A stretch of 64,000 nucleotides of DNA from JBGMEA01 sp963674555 (GCA_963674555.1 OY771429.1:124001-188000); one strand, 5' to 3'. Shown: positions 33,362 to 42,946, counted from the first letter of the stretch. Program-made: numbers and translations. The notes: generated from the sequence alone by a model not told the origin.

Positions 33362-36301
33362 ATGAAAATAAAGGTAAAAAAGAAATCAAAACCATATTAT
33401 GTATTACTGATTTTATTGGTTGCTAGTTTAATCATTTTCTTTACGTTATCAAATGAAACGAATAAAGTCAGTCCGATTCTATCTCTCAATGAGATCGTAA
33501 CTGTAAATTCTTCATTTCATTTAGGAGACGAAGAACAGTATTACGATTATATAGAATTAAAAAATACTTCGACTGATCCTTTAAGCTTAAATGAGTATTA
33601 TATCAGTGATGATCCGAAAGATATATATAAATGGAAACTTCCCGATGTTACATTACAACCCAATGAATTACTGCTGATTTATGCTTCAGGAGAAGATAAA
33701 TCAACCGGTGAGTATCACACGAATTTTAAACTTTCAAAATCCGGTACATATTTGATCATCTCAAATGAAGATGGCGTAGTTTCTAAGATCAATGTGCCTG
33801 AATTGGATGAAGATATTGCCTATGGTCTAAATGATAATAACGAATATGCATATTTTAATGTCTTGACCCCGGGTACGATTAATTATGAAATAAGCTACGC
33901 TTCGATAAGCCAAATCGGAAACACCGTTTCAGATTCCAAAGTTTTAAAAATAAATGAAATTTCAGCAGAAGATCAGCAATCGATTTATGATGAAGATGGT
34001 GATTTTTCGGACTTTATCGAATTATATAACACATCTGAAGAGACTCTTGATATTAGTGGATATTTTCTTTCTGATGATCCGGATAAACCTTCAAAATATC
34101 AAATCAAAGAATATGTCATGCAACCCGGTGAATTTTTGATTATCTTTGCTTCGGATAAAGATAAAGATGACAATGGATATATACATACAAATTTCCAATT
34201 AAGTGCCGGTGAGTCTTTGTATTTATATAATAAACAATCACAGTTAATAGATTCAGTTGACATACCTACGATGCCGGATAATGCATCTTACGGAAGAGAT
34301 CCTACCGATTTAGAGCATTGGTTATATTTCAGTACTCCAACACCAAGTTTTGAGAACAGTACGGTAGGAAGCGAATCGTACACTGAAGCAAAATCAATGG
34401 AGGGTTCTCCTGTTTACATCAGTGAAGCCTTAAGTGCTAATCAGAACAGCGTACTGGACGGTAACGGAGAAAATGAAGATTGGATCGAATTATATAACCA
34501 GACAGATAAAGTAATTGATCTGGGTGGTTGGTATTTAAGTGATAGTATGGCATATCCTCAAAAATGGGCATTTCCCGATTCGGTAACTATACAACCGGGC
34601 GAACGTATGCTCATTTTTGCTTCGGGCAATAATTATGTAGATGCTAAAGGATATTTGCATACAAACTTCAGCTTAAATAAATACAATCAGACAATCGTTT
34701 TGTCAAAACAAAATGTAATTATGGACAATCTCGACTATGGGATGATGAAAGGCGATGCATCAATAGGTATCAACAGTCCTACAGATAATACAAAATATTA
34801 CTATCTTACACCCACTCCCGGTAAAGCAAATAATACTACTGCATACAGTGGAATAAGCGGAGAAGTGACTTTTTCACAGCCCACAGGCTTTTACAATGAA
34901 TCTGTTACGATTGAACTTAGTAGCATTGAAAAAGGAATTGCTATATATTACACGACTGATGGAAGCAGCCCCACAACAAAATCGAATTTATATTCCGGTC
35001 CTATTACTATAAGTAAAAACACTTCTTTAAGAGCAGTATCCTATAAACAGGGAAAATTGCTTTCGAATATTACTACATCCACTTATTTGATCGATGAAGA
35101 AAATACTGAATTACCTGTTATTTTTCTGACTACAGATAATTCAAAACTTTTTAACGGCGGTATTTATAATTCTAATTTAGCGGATGAAAGAAAAGTAGAT
35201 GCAAACATTGAGTTGCTTGAGATAGATTTGTCAGGATTCAACGAAGATGTCTTGATCAATAAATCCGGTAATATGAGTGCGCTTGAACCGCAGAAATCAT
35301 TTGGTGTATATTTCAAGGAATCAGCAGGGGACAGCGAACTAAATTATGATTTATTCCCTGACGATCCGGATGGGGTAACTGTGTTTAAATCTTTTCTATT
35401 ACGTACAAGCGGTAACGATTGGGATGATCTTAAATGTAAAGACGGGATGCTCCAAACTTTAGCAATGACGGAAATGGATCTTGATTACATGTCATACAGA
35501 CCTGCAATCTTATATTTAAACGGTGAGTACTGGGGCATCTATAATATACGAGATAAAGTTAACGGTGATTATCTTGCTGCGCATCATCCGGGCGTTGACG
35601 CGGATAATGTTGATATCATCAGTTTCGGTTATGGTGTTCACGAGGGAGATTATACAGAATACTATAAAATGATAAACTTTATCAGAACTGCAGATCTGAA
35701 TGATGCTGATAATTGGGCCAAAGTTGAAAGCATGATAGATATAGATAATTGTATCGATACCTATTTGTGTCATATTTATTACAGCAATTTTGATACGGTT
35801 AATATTAAATGGTGGAGAGAACGTGAGGATGGTGCCAAATGGCGATGGATATTATACGATCTTGATTATTCTTTGTATGTACCATATCAAAACAATTTAC
35901 AATTGATAAGCGACCCTGCGGGGCATGGTGTTAATAAATACTTTGATTCCTCACTAATGTATAATTTAATGCAATCAAAATACTTCAGAGAGAAATTTAT
36001 AGAAAAGACTGCGGAATACTGGCCAACCATATTTAATTCAAATGTTATCTTAGAGCATTTCGATGAAACATTCTCTGCAATTGCATCCGAAATGCCGAGA
36101 CAACTTGACAGATGGAATCTCAGTGTCAATCATTTGATTTCTGAAGTGGATGAATTGTATGATTTTTTACGACGACGTCCTGAACTGTTTAGGACGATGT
36201 TTAAAAACTACTTTCATTTAACAACAGATGAACTTAATGAGTATTTACCCGCTCAAGACGTCACTTATCCAAAAATAGTAATTGACAAGTCTTTATATTA
36301 A
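33362..36301 (+). CDS. Membrane-anchored CotH kinase with three lamin-tail domains
   Basis: A 979-residue protein. A basic N terminus and one membrane helix (about 12-30) put the rest outside. Then come three lamin-tail domains (about 37-160, 194-335, 350-492; recurring DFIELYNTS-type and LPDxxLxPxExLLIxAS-type segments), a chitobiase C-terminal-like domain (about 500-578, YYTTDGSSPTT) and a CotH kinase domain (about 584-940; LLRTSGNDW, RPAILYLNGEYWGIYNIRDK, WILYDLDYSL with the likely metal aspartate). CotH in Bacillus phosphorylates spore coat proteins. The start at 33362 has GGAG five bases ahead; starts at 33320 and 33329 inside the DUF4956 gene are alternatives. Confidence 0.88.
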   Translation: MKIKVKKKSKPYYVLLILLVASLIIFFTLSNETNKVSPILSLNEIVTVNSSFHLGDEEQYYDYIELKNTSTDPLSLNEYYISDDPKDIYKWKLPDVTLQPNELLLIYASGEDKSTGEYHTNFKLSKSGTYLIISNEDGVVSKINVPELDEDIAYGLNDNNEYAYFNVLTPGTINYEISYASISQIGNTVSDSKVLKINEISAEDQQSIYDEDGDFSDFIELYNTSEETLDISGYFLSDDPDKPSKYQIKEYVMQPGEFLIIFASDKDKDDNGYIHTNFQLSAGESLYLYNKQSQLIDSVDIPTMPDNASYGRDPTDLEHWLYFSTPTPSFENSTVGSESYTEAKSMEGSPVYISEALSANQNSVLDGNGENEDWIELYNQTDKVIDLGGWYLSDSMAYPQKWAFPDSVTIQPGERMLIFASGNNYVDAKGYLHTNFSLNKYNQTIVLSKQNVIMDNLDYGMMKGDASIGINSPTDNTKYYYLTPTPGKANNTTAYSGISGEVTFSQPTGFYNESVTIELSSIEKGIAIYYTTDGSSPTTKSNLYSGPITISKNTSLRAVSYKQGKLLSNITTSTYLIDEENTELPVIFLTTDNSKLFNGGIYNSNLADERKVDANIELLEIDLSGFNEDVLINKSGNMSALEPQKSFGVYFKESAGDSELNYDLFPDDPDGVTVFKSFLLRTSGNDWDDLKCKDGMLQTLAMTEMDLDYMSYRPAILYLNGEYWGIYNIRDKVNGDYLAAHHPGVDADNVDIISFGYGVHEGDYTEYYKMINFIRTADLNDADNWAKVESMIDIDNCIDTYLCHIYYSNFDTVNIKWWREREDGAKWRWILYDLDYSLYVPYQNNLQLISDPAGHGVNKYFDSSLMYNLMQSKYFREKFIEKTAEYWPTIFNSNVILEHFDETFSAIASEMPRQLDRWNLSVNHLISEVDELYDFLRRRPELFRTMFKNYFHLTTDELNEYLPAQDVTYPKIVIDKSLY

Positions 36302-36349
36302 AAACCTCAATATGGTTTATAATATTTAATTGAACAGCTATTGCTTATC

Positions 36350-36378
36350 TTGACTTTAGCTATTGAATAATATATAAT
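36350..36378 (+). promoter_or_regulatory. Promoter of the pyr operon
   Basis: TTGACT at 36350-36355, 17-base spacer, TATAAT at 36373-36378; one mismatch from the sigma-A consensus. Predicted transcription start near 36385 leaves a leader of only about 30 bases, too short for a PyrR attenuator. Confidence 0.8.
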
Positions 36379-36381
36379 TTC

Positions 36382-36399
36382 ATAGATAAATCAATCTAT
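36382..36399 (+). other. Small hairpin at the start of the pyr leader
   Basis: ATAGAT, loop AAATCA, ATCTAT, immediately before the AGAGG ribosome site of pyrB. The stem is only six weak pairs, so it may be chance, but it lies across the predicted start of transcription. Confidence 0.25.
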
Positions 36400-36414
36400 T
36401 AAGAGGTAATGATT

Positions 36415-37335
36415 ATGTTGACAGGGAGACATCTCGTAGTCCCCACTGATTTTACTGTTGATGAAATGGAAGAACTGTTCAGACTTGCAGACAGCATCAC
36501 CGACAATCCGTCAAATTATACTGACGTATGTAAAGGTAAGCTGATGGCAAGTCTTTTTTTTGAGCCATCAACAAGAACCAAATTTTCTTTTGATGCTGCG
36601 ATGTACCGTCTCGGCGGTAATGTGTTGGGCTTTACCGACCCTGGGACTACAAGTAGCTCAAAAGGAGAATCATTAACTGATATGACTAAAGTGATCGCAT
36701 GCTACGTGGACTTGATCGTTTGCAGAAACCCTAAAGAAGGTGCAGCAAAGCTTATGAGTAAAGCCAGCGACGTACCTGTAATCAATGGGGGAGACGGCGG
36801 GCACCAACATCCAACGCAAACATTAACTGACCTCTTTACGATACTTCATACCAAAGGCTCACTCCAAAATCATACAGTAGCTATCTGCGGAGATCTAAAA
36901 TTCGGAAGAACGATACATTCCTTGGTAAAAGCATTAAGCAGATATCAAGGTATCAAATTTATTTTTATATCACCTGAAGAATTGCATATGCCGGAATATA
37001 TTACAAAAGAATTAGATGGGAAGATACCATATACAGAGACAAATAATCTGGAAGAAGTAATCGGAGAAGCCGATATTTTGTATATGTCACGCGTACAAAA
37101 AGAACGTTTTGTAAGTGAAGAAGAATATTTGCGCTTAAAAGACTATTTTATACTAGATAAAGATAAAATGCGGCATGCAAAATCGGATATGGTCGTAATG
37201 CATCCGCTACCTAGAGTAAATGAAATATCACCGGAAATCGATGATGATCCAAGATGCATATATTTTAAACAAGTTAAGTTTGGCATGTATATCCGCATGG
37301 CACTGATCATGAAGATATTAGGATGTTCACTATAA
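36415..37335 (+). CDS. pyrB: Aspartate carbamoyltransferase catalytic chain
   Basis: Joins carbamoyl phosphate and aspartate, the first committed step of pyrimidine synthesis. The 306-residue protein has the carbamoyl-phosphate motif STRTK at residues 52-56, the SSSKGESLTDM loop, HPTQTLTDL, and MHPLPRVNEI near the C terminus. The ATG at 36415 is better spaced from AGAGG than the in-frame ATG at 36409. It is the first gene of the operon and is followed by its regulatory chain pyrI, so the enzyme is likely the allosteric E. coli-like complex. Confidence 0.95.
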   Translation: MLTGRHLVVPTDFTVDEMEELFRLADSITDNPSNYTDVCKGKLMASLFFEPSTRTKFSFDAAMYRLGGNVLGFTDPGTTSSSKGESLTDMTKVIACYVDLIVCRNPKEGAAKLMSKASDVPVINGGDGGHQHPTQTLTDLFTILHTKGSLQNHTVAICGDLKFGRTIHSLVKALSRYQGIKFIFISPEELHMPEYITKELDGKIPYTETNNLEEVIGEADILYMSRVQKERFVSEEEYLRLKDYFILDKDKMRHAKSDMVVMHPLPRVNEISPEIDDDPRCIYFKQVKFGMYIRMALIMKILGCSL

Positions 37336-37354
37336 TTTCATAGGAGAGCTTGGA

Positions 37355-37777
37355 ATGATAAATGTTTCCAAATTGAAAAAAGGTATCGTGATAGATCACA
37401 TCAAACCGGGGCAAGGATATAAATTATTTTCACAATTAGGCTTAGATAAATTAGAGGATGTTGTCGTATTACTGCGCAATGTCCCCAGCAGAAAAATGGG
37501 TAAAAAAGATCTAATCAAAATCGAAACTGATCTTGAACTCGATTTTGATGTATTAGGACTAGTGGATCCCGGGGCTACCGTCAACTACGTTGAAGACGGC
37601 GTAAGGGTCAAAAAAATACGGGTAGATTTACCTAATGAAGTTTACGGCATATTAGAGTGTAAAAATCCTCGATGTATATCCAACAGCGAAAACACAGGAA
37701 AAGTCAAATTTATTTTATTCGATAGCGACAAGAAAGTATTTCGGTGTGAGTATTGTGATAGTTTAACCAGTTTATAG
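37355..37777 (+). CDS. pyrI: Aspartate carbamoyltransferase regulatory chain
   Basis: A 140-residue zinc-binding regulatory subunit that brings nucleotide feedback (CTP, ATP) to PyrB. N-terminal nucleotide-binding part: KLKKGIVIDHIKPGQGYKL and NVPSRKMGKKDLIKIE. The C-terminal zinc site has four cysteines in CKNPRCIS and CEYC. Presence of pyrI in a Firmicute suggests control at enzyme level rather than by PyrR, in line with the short leader and absence of pyrR here. Confidence 0.95.
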   Translation: MINVSKLKKGIVIDHIKPGQGYKLFSQLGLDKLEDVVVLLRNVPSRKMGKKDLIKIETDLELDFDVLGLVDPGATVNYVEDGVRVKKIRVDLPNEVYGILECKNPRCISNSENTGKVKFILFDSDKKVFRCEYCDSLTSL

Positions 37778-37791
37778 GAAAAGGATTTATA

Positions 37792-38961
37792 ATGAAGACT
37801 AGATTGATCAATGCAATACTTATTGATGCGCATCAAAATAATGCGGGTAGTATTGTCATTGAAGACGGCAAAATTGTTCATGTAGCGGTAGGGCATCATA
37901 TTACTGATGCAGAGTGTGAATATACGATCGATGTACAAGGTCTTGCGTTAATGCCTGCTTTTATCGATATGCATGCACACTTCAGAACGCCGGGATATGA
38001 GTATAAAGAAGATTTCAAAACAGGATTTGCCGCTGCTTTAAAAGGTGGCTTTGCCACAGTATGCGCTATGGCGAATACCGATCCGATAATCGATAATATA
38101 TTATTGTTAAAGGATAATTTAACCAAAGCAAATGCCATGCATAAAGTAAACTATCTTCAAATCTCAGCAATAGGTAAGAAACTTTTGGATAATGAATTTG
38201 TTGATATAAGTTCCTTAAGAGAGAGCACAAATATCTTTTCAAATGACGGTAACACGATTTTAGATCTAAATTTTATGAAAAACGCGCTTTCGAAATCACT
38301 CCAATTTGATTTTATTCTTTGCACACATTGTCAACCCGAGGCTGAAATCATTAAACGAGATCTAAAACTTTTAGCAAAACAAAAAGGTAATTTGCATATT
38401 TGTCATGTCAGCAAAAAAGAAAGTATTGCTTTGATTGAAAAATCAAAGCAATCAGGATTATCATTTACTTGTGAAGTTACGCCACATCATTTATTTGAAG
38501 CTAATACGCAATATAAAGTAAACCCATCTATCGGTAACGAGCAAGACCGACAAGCTTTGATTGAAGCGGTGCGGTCAAATATGATCGATATCTTAGCGAC
38601 CGATCATGCCCCACATTCACCTGAAGATAAGGAAAGTGGTTCTCCTGGTATTGATAATATCGAAGTAGCTTTTCAAATGTATTGGCAAGTATTTTCTGAG
38701 AATGATATTTCGATCAATCGCTTATCAGAGATGATTTCCTATAAACCTGCTCTGCGGTTAGGTTTGAATAAAGGACTGATCAAAGAAAATCATGATGCAG
38801 ATCTTGTAATAATTGACTTGGCTCATAGGGAAAAAATCAATAAAAATACTTTTGTATCAAAATCAAATAATATCCCATATGATGGAAAAGAAGTTAAAGG
38901 AAAAGTAATAAAAACAATTGTAAACGGAGAGACAAGATATGATAGCACAAAAATTATATAA
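37792..38961 (+). CDS. pyrC: Dihydroorotase
   Basis: A 389-residue class I dihydroorotase (amidohydrolase fold) that closes carbamoyl aspartate to dihydroorotate. The zinc motif is DMHAHFRTPG; further metal-site residues lie in CTHCQPE, HICHVS and TDHAPHSPEDK. AAAGGA precedes the start. The 3' end overlaps pyrF by 23 bases. Confidence 0.94.
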   Translation: MKTRLINAILIDAHQNNAGSIVIEDGKIVHVAVGHHITDAECEYTIDVQGLALMPAFIDMHAHFRTPGYEYKEDFKTGFAAALKGGFATVCAMANTDPIIDNILLLKDNLTKANAMHKVNYLQISAIGKKLLDNEFVDISSLRESTNIFSNDGNTILDLNFMKNALSKSLQFDFILCTHCQPEAEIIKRDLKLLAKQKGNLHICHVSKKESIALIEKSKQSGLSFTCEVTPHHLFEANTQYKVNPSIGNEQDRQALIEAVRSNMIDILATDHAPHSPEDKESGSPGIDNIEVAFQMYWQVFSENDISINRLSEMISYKPALRLGLNKGLIKENHDADLVIIDLAHREKINKNTFVSKSNNIPYDGKEVKGKVIKTIVNGETRYDSTKII

Positions 38962-39793
38962 AGAAGCGGTTAGACACAATGGCGTATGCGTAGGATTGGA
39001 TACGGATATTTCTTATCTTCCGAAGTACATTGCCGAAAAAGATTGTTCAAACGGAGAAAAAATATTCGAATTCAATAAAACGGTCATTGATGCTGTATAT
39101 GAACATGTAGCTTGTTTTAAAGTACAAATAGCCTATTATGAAGCTTTGGGGATCGAAGGATTGGATGCGTACGCAAAAACTCTTCGATATATCAAAACGA
39201 AAGATAAAATAGCGATTGCTGATATTAAAAGAGGAGACATTTCAGCTACCGCTAAGAAATACGCACAGGGTCATTTTGAAGGTGAATTTGAAGCAGATTA
39301 CGTAACGTTGAATGCCTATATGGGCGAAGACGCAATATCGCCGTATTATCCTTACTTCAAAGATCAGAATAAGGGTGCTTTTATATTATTAAAAACATCA
39401 AACCCATCAGGTGTTCAATTCCAGGATATCTATATCAATGGTGAATATTTATATCAAAAAATCGCTAAGAGAATCGATGAATGGGGAAAAGATTTTATAG
39501 ATGAAAGCGGTTACTCTGCAATCGGTGCTGTAATCGGCTTAACCTATCCGGAAGAGTTTAACCTTATCAAACCACACATGCCCAATTCTTTTTTCTTGAT
39601 TCCGGGCTACGGAGCACAGGGGGGAACGGGTAAAGATATAGCAGAATTATTTAAAGAAGATGTCTGCGGAGTTGTGAATTCATCGCGAGGTATTATCGCT
39701 AGACATGTCAAAAAACAAATTGATGTAGGGTTTGAAGAAGAAGCTTTCCAAGCCGTTTTAACAATGAAGGAGGATATCGGACAGTGGCTTTAA
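38939..39793 (+). CDS. pyrF: Orotidine 5'-phosphate decarboxylase, long type
   Basis: A 284-residue OMP decarboxylase of the long (type 2) group common in Clostridia, which makes UMP. Signature: CVGLDTDISYLPKY at the start, FKVQIAYYEALG, and the catalytic Lys-Asp array in IADIKRGDISATAKKYA. GGAGAG precedes the ATG inside the 3' end of pyrC; the 3' end overlaps pyrK by ten bases. Confidence 0.95.
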   Translation: MIAQKLYKEAVRHNGVCVGLDTDISYLPKYIAEKDCSNGEKIFEFNKTVIDAVYEHVACFKVQIAYYEALGIEGLDAYAKTLRYIKTKDKIAIADIKRGDISATAKKYAQGHFEGEFEADYVTLNAYMGEDAISPYYPYFKDQNKGAFILLKTSNPSGVQFQDIYINGEYLYQKIAKRIDEWGKDFIDESGYSAIGAVIGLTYPEEFNLIKPHMPNSFFLIPGYGAQGGTGKDIAELFKEDVCGVVNSSRGIIARHVKKQIDVGFEEEAFQAVLTMKEDIGQWL

Positions 39794-40482
39794 TTATAAA
39801 GAATGACCAAATCAGTGATGATATCTATCAAATGGATGTTAAAGGGACTTATGAAGGACGAGCGGGTCAATTTTATATGCTTGAATCATCAAGCACCTTA
39901 GATCCATTTTTACATCGTCCAATAAGTATAAATGATGTAGACCATTCAAAAATAACTTTTTTATATCAAAAGAAGGGCAAAGGGACTGCTTTACTTTCTA
40001 ATCTCAAAGCTGGTGAAGAGATAGAGATCAGTGGGCCTTACGGGAATGGGTTTGATTTTACCGATTCCGATACGATATTTATAGGAGGTGGAATTGGAAT
40101 AGCTCCGCTTTATTTAGCTGTTAAGTCATTCAAAAAACAATTCCCTCATAGGAAAGCAATCGTCTATTTGGGTTTTAACAATAATGCATATTATATTGGA
40201 AAATTTCAAAGTATATCAGATCATATCAAGGTGAAAACCGGAGGTATAATCACCGATATCGTAAATTACGATTTGGCTGATCATATTATAACTTGCGGAC
40301 CGGAAATCATGATGAAAAATATAGCATCACAATCTGCGAAACATATTCAGGTTTCAATGGAAAAAAGAATGGCCTGTGCTGTAGGAGCATGTTTGGGATG
40401 CAGTATCATGACCACTAAAGGAATGAAACGAGTGTGTAAAGACGGACCTGTATTCCTTTCAAATGAGGTATTTTATGAATAG
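39784..40482 (+). CDS. pyrK: Dihydroorotate dehydrogenase electron transfer subunit
   Basis: A 232-residue FAD and 2Fe-2S subunit that couples PyrD to NAD. FAD contact: FLHRPISIND; NAD part: FIGGGIGIAPLY; the 2Fe-2S cysteines are in KRMACAVGACLGCSI and RVCKDGPVF. It starts with GTG at 39784, eight bases after AAGGAGG, and overlaps pyrF at the 5' end and pyrD at the 3' end. Confidence 0.94.
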   Translation: MALIIKNDQISDDIYQMDVKGTYEGRAGQFYMLESSSTLDPFLHRPISINDVDHSKITFLYQKKGKGTALLSNLKAGEEIEISGPYGNGFDFTDSDTIFIGGGIGIAPLYLAVKSFKKQFPHRKAIVYLGFNNNAYYIGKFQSISDHIKVKTGGIITDIVNYDLADHIITCGPEIMMKNIASQSAKHIQVSMEKRMACAVGACLGCSIMTTKGMKRVCKDGPVFLSNEVFYE

Positions 40483-41386
40483 ACTTACAACCGATTTTCT
40501 TGGCTTAACGTTAAAAAATCCCATATTTGCAGCGAGTGGAACTTTTGCTTTTGGACGAGAATATAACCAGTATTATGATGTTTCCGCTTTAGGAGGCATT
40601 TGTACAAAAGGGCTTACACTTCAACCTAAAAATGGAAATAACGGAATTCGTATTTATGAAACCCCAGCAGGATTGATGAACAGTATAGGTTTGGAGAATC
40701 CCGGAGTCACAACATTTATAGAAACAGAACTTGAAAACATGAGATCTTTTGATAATGCTATTATCGTCAATTTAGGAGGCTCGTGCGAAGAAGATTATCT
40801 GGAAGGTATTCGTCTATTAAATTCCGAAGATATTGATATTATAGAATTAAATATATCCTGTCCGAATGTTAAACAAGGGGGAATGGCATTCGGTATCAAA
40901 ACTGATGATGTATATAAGATAACCAAAATAGCGAAAGAAACTTCAAAGCATCCGCTTATGGTCAAACTGTCGCCGAATGCAGAAGACGTCGTACAAGCAG
41001 CTATCGCAGCCGAAAGTGCCGGTGCAGACGCAATATCTATGATCAATACATTTCAAGCTATGGCTATCGATATTCATACTAAACGACCCATTTTTGATAA
41101 TATGTATGCCGGACTGAGCGGGAGCGCCATTAAACCTATCGCACTTCGTATGGTGCATCAGGTATGCAAGAAAGTAAAAATACCTGTCTCAGGAATCGGT
41201 GGGATATTAACATGGGAAGACGCTCTTGAATTCATAATGGCAGGAGCTACAACCGTACAAATCGGATCAGGATTATTCAGAGATAAATTTGCACCTCTAA
41301 AAGTTATTGAAGGGTTACAATCATACTGTGAGAAAGAAAATATTGAAAACATATCTAGTATAAAGAATATAGTAGGAGAAAGATAA
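40475..41386 (+). CDS. pyrD: Dihydroorotate dehydrogenase, class 1B catalytic subunit
   Basis: A 303-residue FMN-containing TIM barrel that oxidises dihydroorotate to orotate, working with PyrK and NAD. Seen are AASGTFAFGREY, the active-site cysteine in ELNISCPNVKQGG, VKLSPNAEDV and the phosphate-binding GIGGI and GAGAT-like regions (SGIGGILTW, MAGATTVQIGS). The ATG at 40475 has GAGG ahead; an in-frame ATG at 40463 would add four residues. It ends directly before pyrE. Confidence 0.94.
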   Translation: MNRLTTDFLGLTLKNPIFAASGTFAFGREYNQYYDVSALGGICTKGLTLQPKNGNNGIRIYETPAGLMNSIGLENPGVTTFIETELENMRSFDNAIIVNLGGSCEEDYLEGIRLLNSEDIDIIELNISCPNVKQGGMAFGIKTDDVYKITKIAKETSKHPLMVKLSPNAEDVVQAAIAAESAGADAISMINTFQAMAIDIHTKRPIFDNMYAGLSGSAIKPIALRMVHQVCKKVKIPVSGIGGILTWEDALEFIMAGATTVQIGSGLFRDKFAPLKVIEGLQSYCEKENIENISSIKNIVGER

Positions 41387-41962
41387 ATGACAGATGTAAT
41401 AAAAATATTGGAAGATACCGGAGCACTTTTAAACGGACACTTTTTACTTTCATCAGGTCTGCATTCCAATCGTTATGTACAATGTGCAAAGGTTTTGAGA
41501 TTTCCTGATAAAGCCGCAGAAGTTTTATCTGTAGTGATCCCTGAGATTAAAGACTTGCAAATCGATAAAGTTTGCGGACCCGCAATGGGTGGTATAGTTG
41601 TTTCATATGAAATTGGCAGACAATTAAACAAGGAAAGCATCTTTACGGAACGCAAAGATGGGGAAATGGAACTGAGAAGAGGATTCGAAATCAACGAAGG
41701 TGACAGAGTATTGATAACGGAAGATGTGGTGACTACGGGAAAAAGCAGTATTGAAACTGCTCGTTTATTGGAATCGCTCGGTGCGCAGATCGTAGGCATT
41801 GCTTGTATCGCTGACAGACGTGCAAATGATACTGAAATACCTTATCCTGTATTTAGCTGTATCAAATTTGAAATCGAGACTTATGATCCATCCGATTGTC
41901 CTTTATGTAAAGAAGATTTAATTCCTGTTGTAAAACCCGGAAGCAGAGAGACAAAAAAATAA
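41387..41962 (+). CDS. pyrE: Orotate phosphoribosyltransferase
   Basis: A 191-residue PRPP-dependent transferase that turns orotate into OMP. Start region ALLNGHFLLSSGLHSNRYVQC, hood residues FTERKDGEMELRRGF, and the PRPP loop VLITEDVVTTGKS. It belongs to the Bacillus-like group with a C-terminal CPLCKED extension whose cysteines could bind metal. The operon ends here at a strong hairpin terminator. Confidence 0.94.
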   Translation: MTDVIKILEDTGALLNGHFLLSSGLHSNRYVQCAKVLRFPDKAAEVLSVVIPEIKDLQIDKVCGPAMGGIVVSYEIGRQLNKESIFTERKDGEMELRRGFEINEGDRVLITEDVVTTGKSSIETARLLESLGAQIVGIACIADRRANDTEIPYPVFSCIKFEIETYDPSDCPLCKEDLIPVVKPGSRETKK

Positions 41963-41980
41963 GAGCCTCGGGCTCTTATT
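41958..41980. terminator. Bidirectional terminator between the pyr operon and cysE
   Basis: AATAAGAGCC, loop TCG, GGCTCTTATT, with T-rich sequence on the right and an A-run on the left, so it can stop both pyrE and the convergent cysE. Confidence 0.88.
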
Positions 41981-42937
41981 TTATATGTCATTTTTTTTCT
42001 CTTCAGCTTTAATGATCGGAAACGGTGTGGAGTTGTAAACTTTTGAATAAGGCGGCACTGATTTCGTAAGCCAAACATTACCACCTATGATACTGTTATG
42101 ACCGATCGTTGTATCTCCACCTAAAATAGTAGCCCCCGAGTAAATAACAACATTATCTTCAATATTTGGGTGTCGTTTTACACGAAGCAACGTTCCATCG
42201 TCATCTGTCTCAAATGATTTCGCTCCCAGTGTTACACCTTGGTATAATTTTACATTTTCACCTATAACGCACGTTTCACCAATTACAACGCCGGTACCAT
42301 GATCAATGAAGAAATATTTACCGATCTTGGCTCCCGGATGAATGTCTATACCGGTATGCGAATGCGCAAACTCTGTCATGATCCTTGGGATAAGTGGGAC
42401 ATTTTTTAACCATAGCTCATGAGCTATCCTGTAAACGGTTATTGCTTCGATACAAGGATAACTTATTACAACATCTTCAAAATTAAGAGCAGCCGGGTCT
42501 CCCTTATATGCGGCGACGATATCCGTAGATAAAATCTCACGTAATTTAGGCAGATAGTCGATGAAATCCATAGTTATTTCATCAGCTTTTGCAGCAGCAT
42601 TTTGATAACACTGTTTCAAATCGTTATTCTTTTTATCAGATAAGCTGAAAAAAACTTGCTCTAAAATATAATTCAAGCGCAATGCATTATCTGTTATTTT
42701 ATTCTGAACGATCGTATGTAAAAAACGGACATCTGTATCATTAGTTTCATATATATGAGGATAGAGAGCTTCTTTTAAACTTTCAATCAACTCATAGACT
42801 TGTTTTTTCATTCCAAATCCACTAATATGGTTATCAGATATCTCATTAAAATTGATTTCGATCAATTTATCTGATATGTCATTTGAATTATTTTTCAACC
42901 ATTCATTAATATTAATCTCATTCACACCCTTTATCAT
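41981..42937 (-). CDS. cysE: Serine O-acetyltransferase
   Basis: A 318-residue enzyme that acetylates serine for cysteine synthesis. It is the longer EpsC-like clostridial form: a helical N-terminal domain (about 1-170) and a left-handed beta-helix of hexapeptide repeats (about 200-310) with HSHTGIDIHPGAKIG, DHGTGVVIGET and YQGVTLGAK. The start at 42937 is set by the promoter just upstream; a TTG at 43015 would lie ahead of that promoter. No Shine-Dalgarno is seen, and the predicted transcript starts two or three bases before the ATG. cysK is not in the window. Confidence 0.9.
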   Translation of the reverse strand: MIKGVNEININEWLKNNSNDISDKLIEINFNEISDNHISGFGMKKQVYELIESLKEALYPHIYETNDTDVRFLHTIVQNKITDNALRLNYILEQVFFSLSDKKNNDLKQCYQNAAAKADEITMDFIDYLPKLREILSTDIVAAYKGDPAALNFEDVVISYPCIEAITVYRIAHELWLKNVPLIPRIMTEFAHSHTGIDIHPGAKIGKYFFIDHGTGVVIGETCVIGENVKLYQGVTLGAKSFETDDDGTLLRVKRHPNIEDNVVIYSGATILGGDTTIGHNSIIGGNVWLTKSVPPYSKVYNSTPFPIIKAEEKKNDI

Positions 42938-42946
42938 ATTGTTTAA

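Noticed and set aside
33362..36301. CotH as proof of sporulation.
   Set aside because: CotH-type kinases occur in many non-sporulating bacteria, and this one has a membrane anchor and lamin-tail domains unlike the spore coat protein.
36302..36318. A weak AAACC/GGTTT hairpin after the CotH gene.
   Set aside because: Five pairs and no clean T-run; not enough to call a terminator.
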